Shown piece by piece: positions 1 to 9,301 of a DNA stretch of 64,000 nt; position 1 is the first letter of the stretch, and every line of letters starts with the position of its first letter. A program made the position numbers and the translations under genes. Source of the stretch: Paenibacillus rigui (GTDB taxonomy: Bacteria; Bacillota; Bacilli; Paenibacillales; NBRC-103111). The notes beneath the pieces were generated by a model. It saw only the letters and a list, made by a program, of their open reading frames with translations, made no database searches and was not told the DNA's origin. The stretch is taken from the NCBI RefSeq assembly GCF_002234615.1, contig NZ_NMQW01000023.1, positions 62,001 through 126,000 of the forward strand, given 5' to 3'.

Positions 1-1050
1 GTCCGCACGGTGGCGGAGGGGCTGGAAGGACCGCTGGTGGAAACCTGCTTTCTTGAGTTTGAAGCGCCATCCATTGCACAGGGGATTGCAAGCTGCATTC
101 GGCAGGGGGCTACGCATGTAGCTGTCGTGCCGATTACTTTGTTTGCAGCCGGTCATGCAAAGATTCATATTCCTGCGGCGATCGACGAAGCGAAGCTTCG
201 CTATCCGGAGGTTCGTTTCACCTATGGTCGGCCCATTGGCGTGCATGAACAGGTTTTGGAAATTCTTGGCTCCAGGCTGGCATCAGTTGGGAGCAAGGCC
301 GAGCTCCATTTGGGCGAAGGTCTTGATCTGGAAAATACGGCGGTGCTTGTTGTCGGACGGGGTAGCAGCGATGCGGATGCAAACAGCGATTTGTTCAAAA
401 TTTCACGCCTGTTCTGGGAAAAGCTGAAGGTCAAATGGGTGGAGACCGCGTTTATCGGGGTGACGGCACCTTTAATGGAGGAAGGCGTAGAGCGCTGCTT
501 GAAGCTTGGAGCGCAGAAGGTCATCATTCTCCCTTATTTCTTATTTACTGGCGTTCTTATCAAGCGGATGGAGCAATTGCTGGAGCAATATCAGGAACGC
601 TATCCTGAGCATGAATTTGCTTTGGCTGATTATTTCGGCTTCCATCCGAAATTGAAGACGATTTTGCAGGAACGCGCCTTGGAAGCGCTGGAGGGCGAGG
701 CACGGATGAACTGTGACATGTGCCAATATCGTCTGGCTGCGATGGAGCATATCGATCATCACCATCATCACGACGATGACCATCACCATGGTCACGGGCA
801 CAGCCACGAGCATGATCATGACCATCACCATGGTCACGGGCACAGCCACGAGCATGATCATGACCATCATCATGACCACGATCACAGCCACAAACATGAT
901 CATGACCATCATCATGACCACGATCACAGTCATAAACATGATCACGACCATCATCATGACCACGATCATGAACATCACCATGATGACGACCACGAGCATG
1001 ACCATAAACAGGATAAGCACGCACAGGTCCATGCTTCTACTAAAGTGTAA
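1..1050 (+). CDS. cbiX: CbiX sirohydrochlorin cobaltochelatase, 5' end cut by window
   Basis: Inserts cobalt into sirohydrochlorin (or precorrin-2), the entry to the anaerobic B12 route in the cytoplasm. The frame is open to base 1, so about 20 N-terminal residues lie outside. The protein has the two CbiX/CbiK-like halves of the long form. Near the end it has an MNCDMC stretch that fits the MxCxxC iron-sulfur motif known from long CbiX proteins. The last 100 or so residues are almost pure His/Asp, encoded by tandem repeats (781-990). A His-rich tail is known in Bacillus CbiX and probably stores or delivers Co/Ni. First visible gene of the cobalamin operon; cbiJ follows after about 100 bp. Confidence 0.93.
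   Translation, partial: VRTVAEGLEGPLVETCFLEFEAPSIAQGIASCIRQGATHVAVVPITLFAAGHAKIHIPAAIDEAKLRYPEVRFTYGRPIGVHEQVLEILGSRLASVGSKAELHLGEGLDLENTAVLVVGRGSSDADANSDLFKISRLFWEKLKVKWVETAFIGVTAPLMEEGVERCLKLGAQKVIILPYFLFTGVLIKRMEQLLEQYQERYPEHEFALADYFGFHPKLKTILQERALEALEGEARMNCDMCQYRLAAMEHIDHHHHHDDDHHHGHGHSHEHDHDHHHGHGHSHEHDHDHHHDHDHSHKHDHDHHHDHDHSHKHDHDHHHDHDHEHHHDDDHEHDHKQDKHAQVHASTKV
781..990 (+). repeat. Five tandem 42-bp repeats inside cbiX
   Basis: Five in-frame 42-bp units start at 781, 823, 865, 907 and 949. Units 1 and 2 are identical; units 3 and 4 differ at only a few bases. Each encodes a 14-residue block of the pattern HxHDHDHHHxHxHS. The near-identity suggests recent duplication or gene conversion and a length-variable tail. 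Confidence 0.95.
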
Positions 1051-1154
1051 CGTAAGGGTGCGGGCGTGGGTCCATTTGTCCAACAAACCGCATGAATGAC
1101 TTGGAGAACCAAGGGCAGCACAGGCTGCAATATAATATGAGGAGGCGTCCACCT

Positions 1155-1928
1155 ATGATATTGGTGATGGCAGGTACGAGCGATGCACGCGAGCTGGCGC
1201 TTCGCATTCAGCAGGCGGGCTATCCGCTGTTGACCACGGTTGTCACGGACAGCGCCGCCAAGTCGATGGAGGAAGCGGGGCTGCCCGTGATGACAGGCAG
1301 GCTGACCGCGGAAGCGCTCACTGCACTCATACGCGAGAAAGGAATCCGCAGCGTGGTGGATGCGACGCATCCTTTTGCCGAGGAAGCCTCGAAGAATGCG
1401 ATAGCGGCGGCGCAGACGGCCGGGGTCCCCTATATCCGCTTTGAACGGGACCGCATCCGTATCGAGAATCACCCGTTGATTACGTTCGCTCCTGATTATG
1501 AGCAAGCTGCGGAGCTGGCTGCGGCCAAGGGCGGGGTCATTATGCTGACGACGGGCAGCAAGACGCTGCACACTTTTGCGAAGAGACTACTCGGTCTGCC
1601 GAATACAACGCTGGTAGCACGCATGCTGCCCCGAATCGATAATATGGAAAAGTGCGCGGAGCTCGGACTGGAGCAGAAAAACATCATTGCCATGCAGGGC
1701 CCTTTCAGCAAAGAACTGAATAAAGCGCTGTACGAGCACTATCACGTAACCTTAATGATCACAAAGGAAAGCGGGAAGGTCGGAGCCGTCGACGAGAAGC
1801 TGGAATCGGCTCTGGAGCTCGGTATTGAGACGATCGTCATCGGGCGTCCGGTCGTGGATTATGGAATATATTTTGGCGATTTTGACGATGTTATTGCAAA
1901 ATTGAACGAATTGCTGCAGGAGGCGTAG
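1155..1928 (+). CDS. cbiJ: Precorrin-6A/cobalt-precorrin-6A reductase (CbiJ/CobK)
   Basis: NAD(P)H-dependent reduction of the (cobalt-)precorrin-6A macrocycle. The 257-residue protein begins with a nucleotide-binding strand and GTSDAR at residues 7-12, has the DATHPFA motif near residue 70, and a TKESGKVGA stretch near 203, all typical of the family. The frame stays open upstream to 1092, but ATG 1155 is preferred because GAGGAGG lies just upstream with good spacing and translation then starts at the first beta strand. It lies between cbiX and cbiC, with only 6 bp to cbiC. Confidence 0.93.
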   Translation: MILVMAGTSDARELALRIQQAGYPLLTTVVTDSAAKSMEEAGLPVMTGRLTAEALTALIREKGIRSVVDATHPFAEEASKNAIAAAQTAGVPYIRFERDRIRIENHPLITFAPDYEQAAELAAAKGGVIMLTTGSKTLHTFAKRLLGLPNTTLVARMLPRIDNMEKCAELGLEQKNIIAMQGPFSKELNKALYEHYHVTLMITKESGKVGAVDEKLESALELGIETIVIGRPVVDYGIYFGDFDDVIAKLNELLQEA

Positions 1929-1934
1929 ATAAAA

Positions 1935-2585
1935 ATGGATTTCGGAACCGAATTTAAGCCGTTGACGGTACAGCCGCAAGAGATCGAGGAAGAAAGCTTC
2001 CGCATGATTACGGAGGAGCTTGGCGAGCATCCTTTTACGGAGGAGCAGTACCCCGTTGTACAGCGGGTCATTCATGCCTCGGCTGATTTTGAATTGGGAC
2101 GCAGTCTCGTGTTTCACCCGGATGCGATCCGGTCAGGTATCGAGGCGATTCGCGCAGGCAAAAAAATTGTAGCTGACGTTCAAATGGTACAGGTCGGCAT
2201 CAGTAAACCGCGCCTGGCCAAGTTCGGGGGCGATGTGCATGTCTATATCTCCGATCCCGATGTGATGGAGGAAGCGAAAAGACTGAATACGACGCGCGCG
2301 ATTATTTCGATCCGGAAGGCGATTCGGGAGGCTGACGGCGGCATCTATGCAATCGGCAACGCGCCGACGGCGCTGCTGGAGCTGATCCGTCTGGTGAAGG
2401 CGGGGGAAGCGAAGCCGGGTCTCGTGATTGGTGTGCCGGTAGGCTTCGTGTCTGCCGCGGAATCCAAGGAAGAGCTCGCGAAGCTGGATATTCCTTTCAT
2501 TACGAATATCGGGCGCAAGGGCGGCAGCCCGGTAGCCGTAGCGGCGGTCAACGCCATTTCGTTGATGGCGGAACGGTTAGGGTAA
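1935..2585 (+). CDS. cbiC: Precorrin-8X methylmutase (CbiC/CobH)
   Basis: Moves a methyl group from C-11 to C-12 of (cobalt-)precorrin-8 to give (cobalt-)hydrogenobyrinate. At 216 residues it matches the family length. The catalytic histidine sits in RVIHASADFE (His47), and the KIVADVQMVQVGI and VGVPVGFVSA-type segments of the family are present. Start ATG 1935 follows AGGAGGCG at the end of cbiJ, so the two genes are probably translationally coupled. Confidence 0.95.
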   Translation: MDFGTEFKPLTVQPQEIEEESFRMITEELGEHPFTEEQYPVVQRVIHASADFELGRSLVFHPDAIRSGIEAIRAGKKIVADVQMVQVGISKPRLAKFGGDVHVYISDPDVMEEAKRLNTTRAIISIRKAIREADGGIYAIGNAPTALLELIRLVKAGEAKPGLVIGVPVGFVSAAESKEELAKLDIPFITNIGRKGGSPVAVAAVNAISLMAERLG

Positions 2586-2594
2586 CCGACAGCT

Positions 2595-3713
2595 ATGGCG
2601 ATGGACAACGGCAGCGAGACGAAAGAGACGAAGCCGCTGCGGCATGGCTACACGACCGGCTCCTGCGCTACAGCAGCCGCGAAAGCAGCCTTGACCGCGT
2701 TAATATTGCAGGAAAAGCAGACGGAGGCAACGATTCGCCTTCCGATTGGACAGGACGTCACGTTCGAGATCGTTCGATGTGAATTTACAGCCGATCACGC
2801 GGAAGCGGAATTGATTAAGGACGGCGGGGATGATCCGGATGCGACGCATGGAGCAAGGATCATCTCGGCAGTCACTTGGAGAACAGAGTCCGGGTTCGAG
2901 CTCGACGGCGGCATTGGCGTAGGTCGGGTTACGAAGCCGGGCTTGCCTGTTCCTGTAGGGGAAGCGGCGATTAATCCGGTCCCCCGCAAAATGATTCGCG
3001 AGACGATCGCGTCGGTGTTGAATCAGTTCGAGCTGGAACACCGGGGCGTTCGGGTCGTTGTGAGCGTGCCCGACGGCGAGGAAATTGCGAAGAAAACATT
3101 GAATGGCCGTCTCGGAATCCTGGGCGGGATTTCCATTCTGGGTACGCGAGGGATCGTCGTACCGTTCTCGACGGCGGCGTACAAGGCAAGCGTGGCGCAA
3201 GCGATCCGCGTGGCAGTCAAGTGCGGCTGCACCCACGTGGTGCTGTCGACCGGTGGCCGAACGGAGAAATACGGCATGGAGATGTACCCGGAGCTTCCGG
3301 AGGAAGCTTTTGTGGAAATGGGCGATTTCATCGGCTTTGCGCTGCAGCAGTGTAAAAATCAAGGCATCGCCAAGGTCACGCTTGTAGGCATGATGGGGAA
3401 GTTTTCGAAGGTAGCCCAAGGGGTCATGATGGTGCATTCCAAGAGCGCCCCTGTCGATTTCGGCTTCCTTGCGCGTGTAGCAGGGGAAGCGGGTGCGACC
3501 GAGGAGCAGACAAATGCTATTCTGGGGGCCAACACGGCGGCTCTGGTTGGGGACTGGATGGTGGAATGGGGCTATACTGCATTTTTCGAGCTGCTGAGCC
3601 GGTACTGCTGTGAAGCAGGCTTGCAGGAGGTCAAAGGCGGTATGGACATCGAGACGGCGATCATCTCCATGAAGGGAAGCTTGCTGGGGCAGTTTGTCAA
3701 AACGCAGGACTAG
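2595..3713 (+). CDS. cbiD: Cobalt-precorrin-5B C1-methyltransferase (CbiD)
   Basis: SAM-dependent C-1 methylation specific to the anaerobic B12 pathway. The N-terminal signature [16 protein letters not shown] (residues 17-32) is diagnostic for CbiD; length is 372 residues, as expected. The start could be ATG 2595 or ATG 2601; no strong ribosome site separates them. The presence of CbiD together with CbiX and CbiG shows that the operon follows early cobalt insertion rather than the aerobic CobG route. Confidence 0.95.
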   Translation: MAMDNGSETKETKPLRHGYTTGSCATAAAKAALTALILQEKQTEATIRLPIGQDVTFEIVRCEFTADHAEAELIKDGGDDPDATHGARIISAVTWRTESGFELDGGIGVGRVTKPGLPVPVGEAAINPVPRKMIRETIASVLNQFELEHRGVRVVVSVPDGEEIAKKTLNGRLGILGGISILGTRGIVVPFSTAAYKASVAQAIRVAVKCGCTHVVLSTGGRTEKYGMEMYPELPEEAFVEMGDFIGFALQQCKNQGIAKVTLVGMMGKFSKVAQGVMMVHSKSAPVDFGFLARVAGEAGATEEQTNAILGANTAALVGDWMVEWGYTAFFELLSRYCCEAGLQEVKGGMDIETAIISMKGSLLGQFVKTQD

Positions 3714-3733
3714 GATGGGAGGGAGAGAACCAA

Positions 3734-5008
3734 TTGAGTCAACAAATGGATGGAAACAAGGGACTGCAGGCGAAGGCTGGCAAGCCCAAGGTAATCGGTA
3801 TCGGCGATCATGGGAGCCAGGGCCTGCTGCCGATGTACAGCGATTGGATTGCGCAGAGTGACATCCTGGTAGGAGGGGAACGGCAGCTGGCTTTTTTCCC
3901 GGCATATACAGGGGAGAAAAGGGTGATCAAGGGCGGCTTGGCCGAGCTCGTGTCGGGATTGAAGAGCGAGGCGGAGCAGGGCCGGAGCATCGTCATTTTG
4001 GCGTCGGGGGACCCGTTGTTTTATGGCATCGGCGGGTATTTGGCCACCAAGCTGGATGTAGAGGTGTATCCGAGCTTAAGCTCGGTGCAGCTTGCTTTCG
4101 CGCGGATGGGCGAGAGCTGGCAGGATGCCTATGTGACAAGCGTACACGGGCGTTCGCTGAAAGGACTGGCCCAGCGGATCGACGGCAAGCGCAAGGTTGC
4201 TCTGCTGACGGATGAACGCAACCACCCGGGAGCGATTGCCCAATACCTGCTGTCTTTTGGCATGACGGAGTATCGGGCATTCGTAGCCGAGAATTTGGAG
4301 GGGACGGAAGAACGTACCGGCTGGTATGAGCTGGAGCAGCTGGCCGGCCTGGACGAGGGGGCGTTCTCGCCTTTGAACGTGGTCGTGTTGGCGGCACCTG
4401 CCGGGACAAGACGGTCCTGGGCGCTCGGCATGGAGGACGAAGCGTTCGCGCAGCGCAAGCCGGATAAAGGGCTGATTACGAAGAAGGAGGTTCGGGTGCT
4501 GAGTCTCGGTCAGCTGGGACTGCAGGAGGACAGCGTCGTTTGGGATATCGGCACGTGCACGGGATCCGTCGCTATTGAAGCGGCACGGATTGCCCGGTAC
4601 GGAGAGGTGTACGCGATCGAGAAGAACGAAGCCGACCTGGCGAACTGCATAGAAAATATGCACCGCTTCCGCACGGATCTTACCGCGGTCCAGGGCCGCG
4701 CTCCGCAGGGGCTGGAAGCTTTCCCCGACCCGGATGCGGTCTTCATCGGAGGCAGCGGCGGAGAGATGAAGGAGCTGCTGCATGTATGCTGCACAAGGCT
4801 GCGCCCGGGCGGACGCATTGTGCTGAACGCGGCGACGATCGAAAACCTGTACGAAGCGAACAAGGCGTTCGCGGAGGAGGGGATGGAGACGAGCATTATT
4901 TTGACGCAGATTTCGCGGAGCAAGCCGATCCTGGACTTAACAAGGTTCGAGGGGTTGAATCCGATTTATATCATAACGGCGAAGCATAAAAGTCCGGTAA
5001 CTGAGTAA
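3734..5008 (+). CDS. cobL: CbiE-CbiT fusion, precorrin-6Y C5,15-methyltransferase (CobL)
   Basis: Methylates C-5 and C-15 and decarboxylates the C-12 acetate of (cobalt-)precorrin-6/7. The N-terminal half (about residues 18-225) is a CbiE tetrapyrrole methylase; the C-terminal half (from about 245) is CbiT, with the SAM loop [14 protein letters not shown] near residue 271. Fusion of the two, as in CobL, is common in Bacillales. The start is TTG at 3734 with GGGAGGGAGAG upstream. About 120 bp without a clear gene separate it from cbiL. Confidence 0.93.
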   Translation: MSQQMDGNKGLQAKAGKPKVIGIGDHGSQGLLPMYSDWIAQSDILVGGERQLAFFPAYTGEKRVIKGGLAELVSGLKSEAEQGRSIVILASGDPLFYGIGGYLATKLDVEVYPSLSSVQLAFARMGESWQDAYVTSVHGRSLKGLAQRIDGKRKVALLTDERNHPGAIAQYLLSFGMTEYRAFVAENLEGTEERTGWYELEQLAGLDEGAFSPLNVVVLAAPAGTRRSWALGMEDEAFAQRKPDKGLITKKEVRVLSLGQLGLQEDSVVWDIGTCTGSVAIEAARIARYGEVYAIEKNEADLANCIENMHRFRTDLTAVQGRAPQGLEAFPDPDAVFIGGSGGEMKELLHVCCTRLRPGGRIVLNAATIENLYEANKAFAEEGMETSIILTQISRSKPILDLTRFEGLNPIYIITAKHKSPVTE

Positions 5009-5127
5009 CAAAGTGGACGGAAGCGTTCCGTGGACAGCAGCGAGCGGAGGAACAATCAGGCTGAGCAAAGTACATGAAATGATCCGATTGATGAAGCGGG
5101 CCGAACAGTAGGAGAGGGGAAACCGAA

Positions 5128-5853
5128 GTGAGTGAGCAGGGAACAGGCAAGTTGGGTACATTGTACGGCTTGGGCGTAGGTCCGGGAGATCCGGAGTTGA
5201 TCACGGTCAAGGCTTTTCGTATATTGAAGGAATCTCCGGTCATTGCCTATCCGCGTAAAAAGATGGGCGCCAAAAGCTATGCGCTGACTATCACCGAGCT
5301 GTATGTGAACACGGAGGAGAAGGTCATGCTGGGCTTGACGTTCCCGATGACAAGAGACCGTGAGGCGCTTGAGCTGCAGTGGAACCGGACGGTGAGCATG
5401 GTATGGGAGCACCTGGAGCAGGGCAAGGACGTCGCTTTTGTGACAGAGGGCGATCCGATGATTTATAGCACATATATTCATTTGATGCGGCTGATGAAGG
5501 AACGGCATCCTGAGGTGCAGATGATTTCGATCCCGGGGATTTCCTCGGTGAATGCCTCGGCATCACGCTTGGGCATTCCGCTGGCGGACGGCGACGAGCA
5601 GATTGCCATCGTACCCGCAACGGACGATTACGAAACGATGCGCAGGGCGGTCGAATCGCATGATTGCATCGTATTTATCAAGGTGGCCAAGGTGATCGAT
5701 TTGATGCTGCATGTGCTTGGAGATTTGGGCTTGGTGGACAAAGCGTCCGTACTGACCAAGGTCACATCCGCAGAGGAAATGATCTGGCGGGATATTCGTG
5801 AGCTGCAGGGCCGGGAGCTGGAATACTTAACGTTAATGGTGGTGAGAAAATAA
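5128..5853 (+). CDS. cbiL: Precorrin-2 C20-methyltransferase (CbiL/CobI)
   Basis: SAM-dependent methylation of C-20 of (cobalt-)factor II. The N-terminal GLGVGPGDPELITVKA (residues 14-29) is the tetrapyrrole-methylase family motif and the VTEGDPMIYSTY segment (about 110-121) is typical of CbiL. GTG start with AGGAGAGGGG upstream. Its TAA stop overlaps the ATG of cbiF (TAATG), implying coupled translation. Confidence 0.94.
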   Translation: MSEQGTGKLGTLYGLGVGPGDPELITVKAFRILKESPVIAYPRKKMGAKSYALTITELYVNTEEKVMLGLTFPMTRDREALELQWNRTVSMVWEHLEQGKDVAFVTEGDPMIYSTYIHLMRLMKERHPEVQMISIPGISSVNASASRLGIPLADGDEQIAIVPATDDYETMRRAVESHDCIVFIKVAKVIDLMLHVLGDLGLVDKASVLTKVTSAEEMIWRDIRELQGRELEYLTLMVVRK

Positions 5854-6632
5854 TGGACAAAATTTATATTATCGGGGCGGGGCCTGGCGATCCGGATTTG
5901 ATCACGGTCAAAGGGCTGCGCATTCTGCAGGAAGCGGATGTCGTGCTGTATACCGATTCTCTCGTGAATGACGAGCTGATCGCCAAGGCGAAGCCAGGGG
6001 CGGAAATTCTCAAAAGCGCCGGCATGGCGCTGGAGGAAATGGTTGCGTTGATGGTAGACCGGGTGAAGCAGGGCAAGCTGGTCGCACGCGTACATACAGG
6101 GGATCCGGCTATGTTCGGGGCGACCATGGAGCAAATCGCGCTGTTGAAAAAGGAAGGCATCGGTTACGAGATTATTCCCGGCGTCAGCTCCGTGTTCGCC
6201 TCGGCTGCGGCGGTAGGGGCGGAATTAACGATTCCCGAACTGACGCAGACGGTCATTCTCACAAGGGCGGAAGGACGGACGCCGGTGCCTGAGCTGGAAA
6301 AGCTGAAGGATCTTGCCGCGCACCACTGCACGATCGCTTTATTCCTGAGCGCCACCTTGACCAAAAGGGTGGTTCAGGAGCTTACCGATGCGGGCTGGAG
6401 CGAGGAGACGCCGGTAGCTGTGGTGCAGCGCGCCACTTGGCCGGATCAGCTCATCGTCCGTACGACGCTCGCGAACCTGGAGCAGGACATGCGCAGCAAC
6501 GGCATCCGCTCGCATGCGATGATTTTGGCAGGCTGGGCGCTTGATCCGCGCATCCATGAGAACGAGGAATACCGCTCGAAGCTGTATGACAAGGAGTTCA
6601 CCCACCGGTTCCGCAGAGGGGTGAAGTCGTAA
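5853..6632 (+). CDS. cbiF: Precorrin-4 C11-methyltransferase (CbiF/CobM)
   Basis: Methylates C-11 of (cobalt-)precorrin-4. A 259-residue tetrapyrrole methylase with IIGAGPGDPDLITVKG at residues 5-20, GDPAMFG near 87 and the IPGVSS-type loop (PGVSSVFAS) near 110. ATG shares its A with the stop of cbiL. cbiG starts 1 bp after its stop. CbiF and CbiL are paralogues; CbiH, the third methylase expected between them in the pathway, is absent from this window. Confidence 0.94.
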   Translation: MDKIYIIGAGPGDPDLITVKGLRILQEADVVLYTDSLVNDELIAKAKPGAEILKSAGMALEEMVALMVDRVKQGKLVARVHTGDPAMFGATMEQIALLKKEGIGYEIIPGVSSVFASAAAVGAELTIPELTQTVILTRAEGRTPVPELEKLKDLAAHHCTIALFLSATLTKRVVQELTDAGWSEETPVAVVQRATWPDQLIVRTTLANLEQDMRSNGIRSHAMILAGWALDPRIHENEEYRSKLYDKEFTHRFRRGVKS

Positions 6633-6633
6633 G

Positions 6634-7857
6634 ATGGAGGCAAGTCCAAGGATTGTGCTGCAGGAAGGGGAAATCCCGGCGATCCATCAGCAGGGGGATT
6701 ACGCCATTGTAGCGATTACGAAGCATGGGGTCGAGCTGGCGCGGAGGCTGCAAAGCGTATTTTCCCACTCGGATTTGTATTATATGTCCAAATTCGAGCG
6801 CGGGGATGAAGCGAGCAAAGGCATTCAGCTGTTCGAGGGCAGCGTCCGTCTGCTGTTCCCGGCGTTGTTTCCCGCTTATAAAGGACTTATCATTATTATT
6901 TCGCTGGGCGCCGTCATCCGGATGATTGCCCCGTTATTGGAGGATAAAAAGAAAGACCCCGGCATCGTCGTGATCGACGATAAAGGTGAGCACGTGATCA
7001 GCGTGCTGTCGGGCCACCTGGGCGGAGCCAATGAGCTGACCCGGGAAGTCGCGGCCGCGATGGGCGCAAGGCCGGTCATCACGACGGCGTCCGATGTGCA
7101 GAAGACGATTGCGGTGGATCTGTTCGGCCGCCGCTTCGGCTGGACCTGGGAATCGGCGGAGAAGCTGACGCCGGTCAGCGCGTCGGTGGTCAATGAGGAG
7201 CAGGTTGCCGTCGTACAGGAGTCGGGCGAGCCGGGCTGGTGGCTGCACGATACGCCGCTGCCTCCGAACATTCGTACCTACGGCTCCGTTGCCGAGGCAC
7301 TGGCCATTGAACCGGCGCCGCAGGCGGCGCTCGTTGTTACGCACCGCAAGCTGCGGGCGGAGGAGGAGGCTCGCCTGCTTGCGAACGGCGTGCTGTATCG
7401 GCCCAAGGTGCTGGCGCTCGGGATCGGCTGCAACCGCGGCACCTCCGCCGAGGAGATTGAGGCGGTCATCGCCGAAACGCTCGACGAGCTGCAGTTCTCG
7501 GTGCGCAGCGTCAAAGCCGTGTGCACCATCGACCTGAAAAAGGACGAGGCGGGGCTCCTCGCCGTCGTCCACAAGCACGGCTGGGCGTTCGTCACCTACA
7601 CGCCCGAGGAGCTGAACACGGTGTCCGTCGAGTCGCCGTCGGACACCGTGTTCAAGTTCACCGGCGCTTACGGCGTCAGCGAGCCGGCGGCGAAGCTCTA
7701 CAGCGGCGCAGCGGAGCTCGCGCTGGTGAAGAAAAAATCCGGCAACGTCACGATCTCCGTTGCCGTCATTCCTTTTGCCGCCGCCGGCGGGGCAGGCGGC
7801 AGCGCTGCAACCGCGGCGGCAGCGGCTGGGGGAGGTGCCGCCGATGGCCGCCGTTAA
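6634..7857 (+). CDS. cbiG: Cobalt-precorrin-5A hydrolase (CbiG)
   Basis: Opens the delta-lactone of cobalt-precorrin-5A and releases acetaldehyde; specific to the anaerobic pathway. The N-terminal half has the LSGHLGGANELT motif near residue 127; the C-terminal CbiG domain starts at ALGIGCNRGTS (about 261). The last 30 or so residues are a low-complexity Ala/Gly tail that carries the ribosome site of cbiA and overlaps its first codons by 14 bp. This 3' end is clearly more GC-rich than the rest of the gene. Confidence 0.93.
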   Translation: MEASPRIVLQEGEIPAIHQQGDYAIVAITKHGVELARRLQSVFSHSDLYYMSKFERGDEASKGIQLFEGSVRLLFPALFPAYKGLIIIISLGAVIRMIAPLLEDKKKDPGIVVIDDKGEHVISVLSGHLGGANELTREVAAAMGARPVITTASDVQKTIAVDLFGRRFGWTWESAEKLTPVSASVVNEEQVAVVQESGEPGWWLHDTPLPPNIRTYGSVAEALAIEPAPQAALVVTHRKLRAEEEARLLANGVLYRPKVLALGIGCNRGTSAEEIEAVIAETLDELQFSVRSVKAVCTIDLKKDEAGLLAVVHKHGWAFVTYTPEELNTVSVESPSDTVFKFTGAYGVSEPAAKLYSGAAELALVKKKSGNVTISVAVIPFAAAGGAGGSAATAAAAAGGGAADGRR

Positions 7858-9277
7858 TCCAAGCGGCACGGCAGCAGGTGCCGCCCGCAGGGTCGTCATC
7901 GCCGGCACGGGCAGCGGCGTCGGCAAAACGACGCTCACCATCGGCCTGATGGCCGCCTTGAAGCGGCTCGGGCACGAGGTGCAGGGCTTCAAATGCGGGC
8001 CGGATTATATCGATCCGACCTATCATACAGCCGTCACCGGACGAATCTCCCGCAATCTGGACAGCTATATGCTGTCTCATGCGACCGTCCGTGACATTTA
8101 TGCCCGCGCGAGCCGCGGGGCGGACATCTCCGTCATCGAAGGCGTTATGGGCTTCTACGATGGGAAAAACCCGCTCACCAACGAAGGCAGCACCGCCGAA
8201 ATCAGCCTTCTGCTGGAGGCGCCGGTGCTGCTGGTGGTGAACTGCCAGAGCATGGCGCGGAGCGCCGCGGCGATTGTCAAAGGCTTCCAGCTGCTGGAGC
8301 CCCGGGTGAACATCGTCGGCGTGATCGCCAATAAGGTAGGCAGTGAGGGGCACTACAAGCTCGTCCGCCAGGCGATCGAGCAGGAATGCGGCATTCCGGT
8401 GCTCGGGTACTTGAAGCGCGAGGATCACATCGCTATGCCGGAGCGGCATCTGGGGCTCATCCCTTCTGTAGAACGGGGCGAGCTGCAGCCGTTCTTCGAT
8501 CAGCTCGCCGAGCTGATCTCCGCTACGGTGGACGTGGAGCGGATCTGGGAGCTGGCGGCGGCCCTCGGGATTCCGCAGGAGCAGGCTTCTCTCTTCGATC
8601 CGCGGCCGGTTCCTCCCCAGGAGCGGGTGAACATTGCCGTCGCAAAGGATGCGGCGTTCAATTTTTATTATCAGGAAAATTTCGAGCTGCTGGCCGCTTA
8701 CGGTGCGGATTGTGTATTCTTCTCCCCTTTGGCGGGGGAAACGCTGCCCGAGGGCGTCCACGGCCTTTATATCGGCGGGGGCTTTCCCGAGGAGTTTGCG
8801 GAGCAGCTGTCCGCCAATGAGTCCGTGAAGGACTCGCTTCGCGGGGCCATTGAGCAGGGGCTGCCCACCCTCGCGGAATGCGGGGGCTTCATGTATTTGA
8901 CCGAGGCGATCGAGGATACGCAGGGCAGGTCTTACCCGATGCTTGGTCTCATTCCCGGCGTGGTGCGGATGCAGAAGAAGCTCGCTGCGCTCGGCTATCG
9001 GGATATTAAGGGAGCGGAGGGCAATTTCCTGCTAGGTCCCGACGATCAAGCCAGAGGCCACGAATTTCATTATTCGACGTTCCAAGCCCGTGAGGAGGCC
9101 CGCATCGTCCCTGCTTATGAAACGAAAGGGCTGAGAGGGACGAAGCCGGAAGGCTGTCTGAACCCGGGCGGTACCCTTGTTTCCGGGTACACGCACATTC
9201 ATTTTGGTTCGGCGCCTGCCATTGCAGAGCGCTGGGTCCGGTTCTGCTTAGAACGGCGTCATTCGGTAACGCCCTAA
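7844..9277 (+). CDS. cbiA: Cobyrinate a,c-diamide synthase (CbiA/CobB)
   Basis: ATP- and glutamine-dependent amidation of the a and c side chains of cobyrinate. The P-loop GTGSGVGKTT is at residues 21-30 of the chosen start; the C-terminal glutamine amidotransferase domain has the nucleophile in AECGGFMYL (Cys about 346) and the HEFHYS and HIHFGS histidine motifs downstream. The frame is open from 7760, but ATG 7844 is preferred: GGGGGAGGTG lies just upstream and the 28 extra residues are only a shadow of the cbiG tail. Last pathway enzyme of the operon here. Confidence 0.94.
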   Translation: MAAVNPSGTAAGAARRVVIAGTGSGVGKTTLTIGLMAALKRLGHEVQGFKCGPDYIDPTYHTAVTGRISRNLDSYMLSHATVRDIYARASRGADISVIEGVMGFYDGKNPLTNEGSTAEISLLLEAPVLLVVNCQSMARSAAAIVKGFQLLEPRVNIVGVIANKVGSEGHYKLVRQAIEQECGIPVLGYLKREDHIAMPERHLGLIPSVERGELQPFFDQLAELISATVDVERIWELAAALGIPQEQASLFDPRPVPPQERVNIAVAKDAAFNFYYQENFELLAAYGADCVFFSPLAGETLPEGVHGLYIGGGFPEEFAEQLSANESVKDSLRGAIEQGLPTLAECGGFMYLTEAIEDTQGRSYPMLGLIPGVVRMQKKLAALGYRDIKGAEGNFLLGPDDQARGHEFHYSTFQAREEARIVPAYETKGLRGTKPEGCLNPGGTLVSGYTHIHFGSAPAIAERWVRFCLERRHSVTP

Positions 9278-9301
9278 CTTACTACGAAAGGAGTCGGCAT
9301 C

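Noticed and set aside
781-990. Possible CRISPR array
   Set aside because: The 42-bp repeats are contiguous without spacers and lie in frame inside cbiX.
541-1152. Open frames on both strands across the His-repeat region of cbiX
   Set aside because: They arise from the 42-bp repeats (Met/Val-rich or His/Asp-rich shadows) and have no ribosome site or homologous character.
2700-3905. Long minus-strand frame of 401 codons opposite cbiD and cobL
   Set aside because: Antisense shadow of GC-rich coding DNA; the plus-strand genes are certain and no ribosome site is present.
5013-5111. 32-codon GTG frame between cobL and cbiL
   Set aside because: Too short, no clear ribosome site and no recognisable similarity; only the short AGGAGAGG that follows serves cbiL.
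7521-7949. Plus-strand frame across the cbiG/cbiA junction
   Set aside because: Arg/Gly-rich shadow in high-GC DNA; cbiG and cbiA explain the region.
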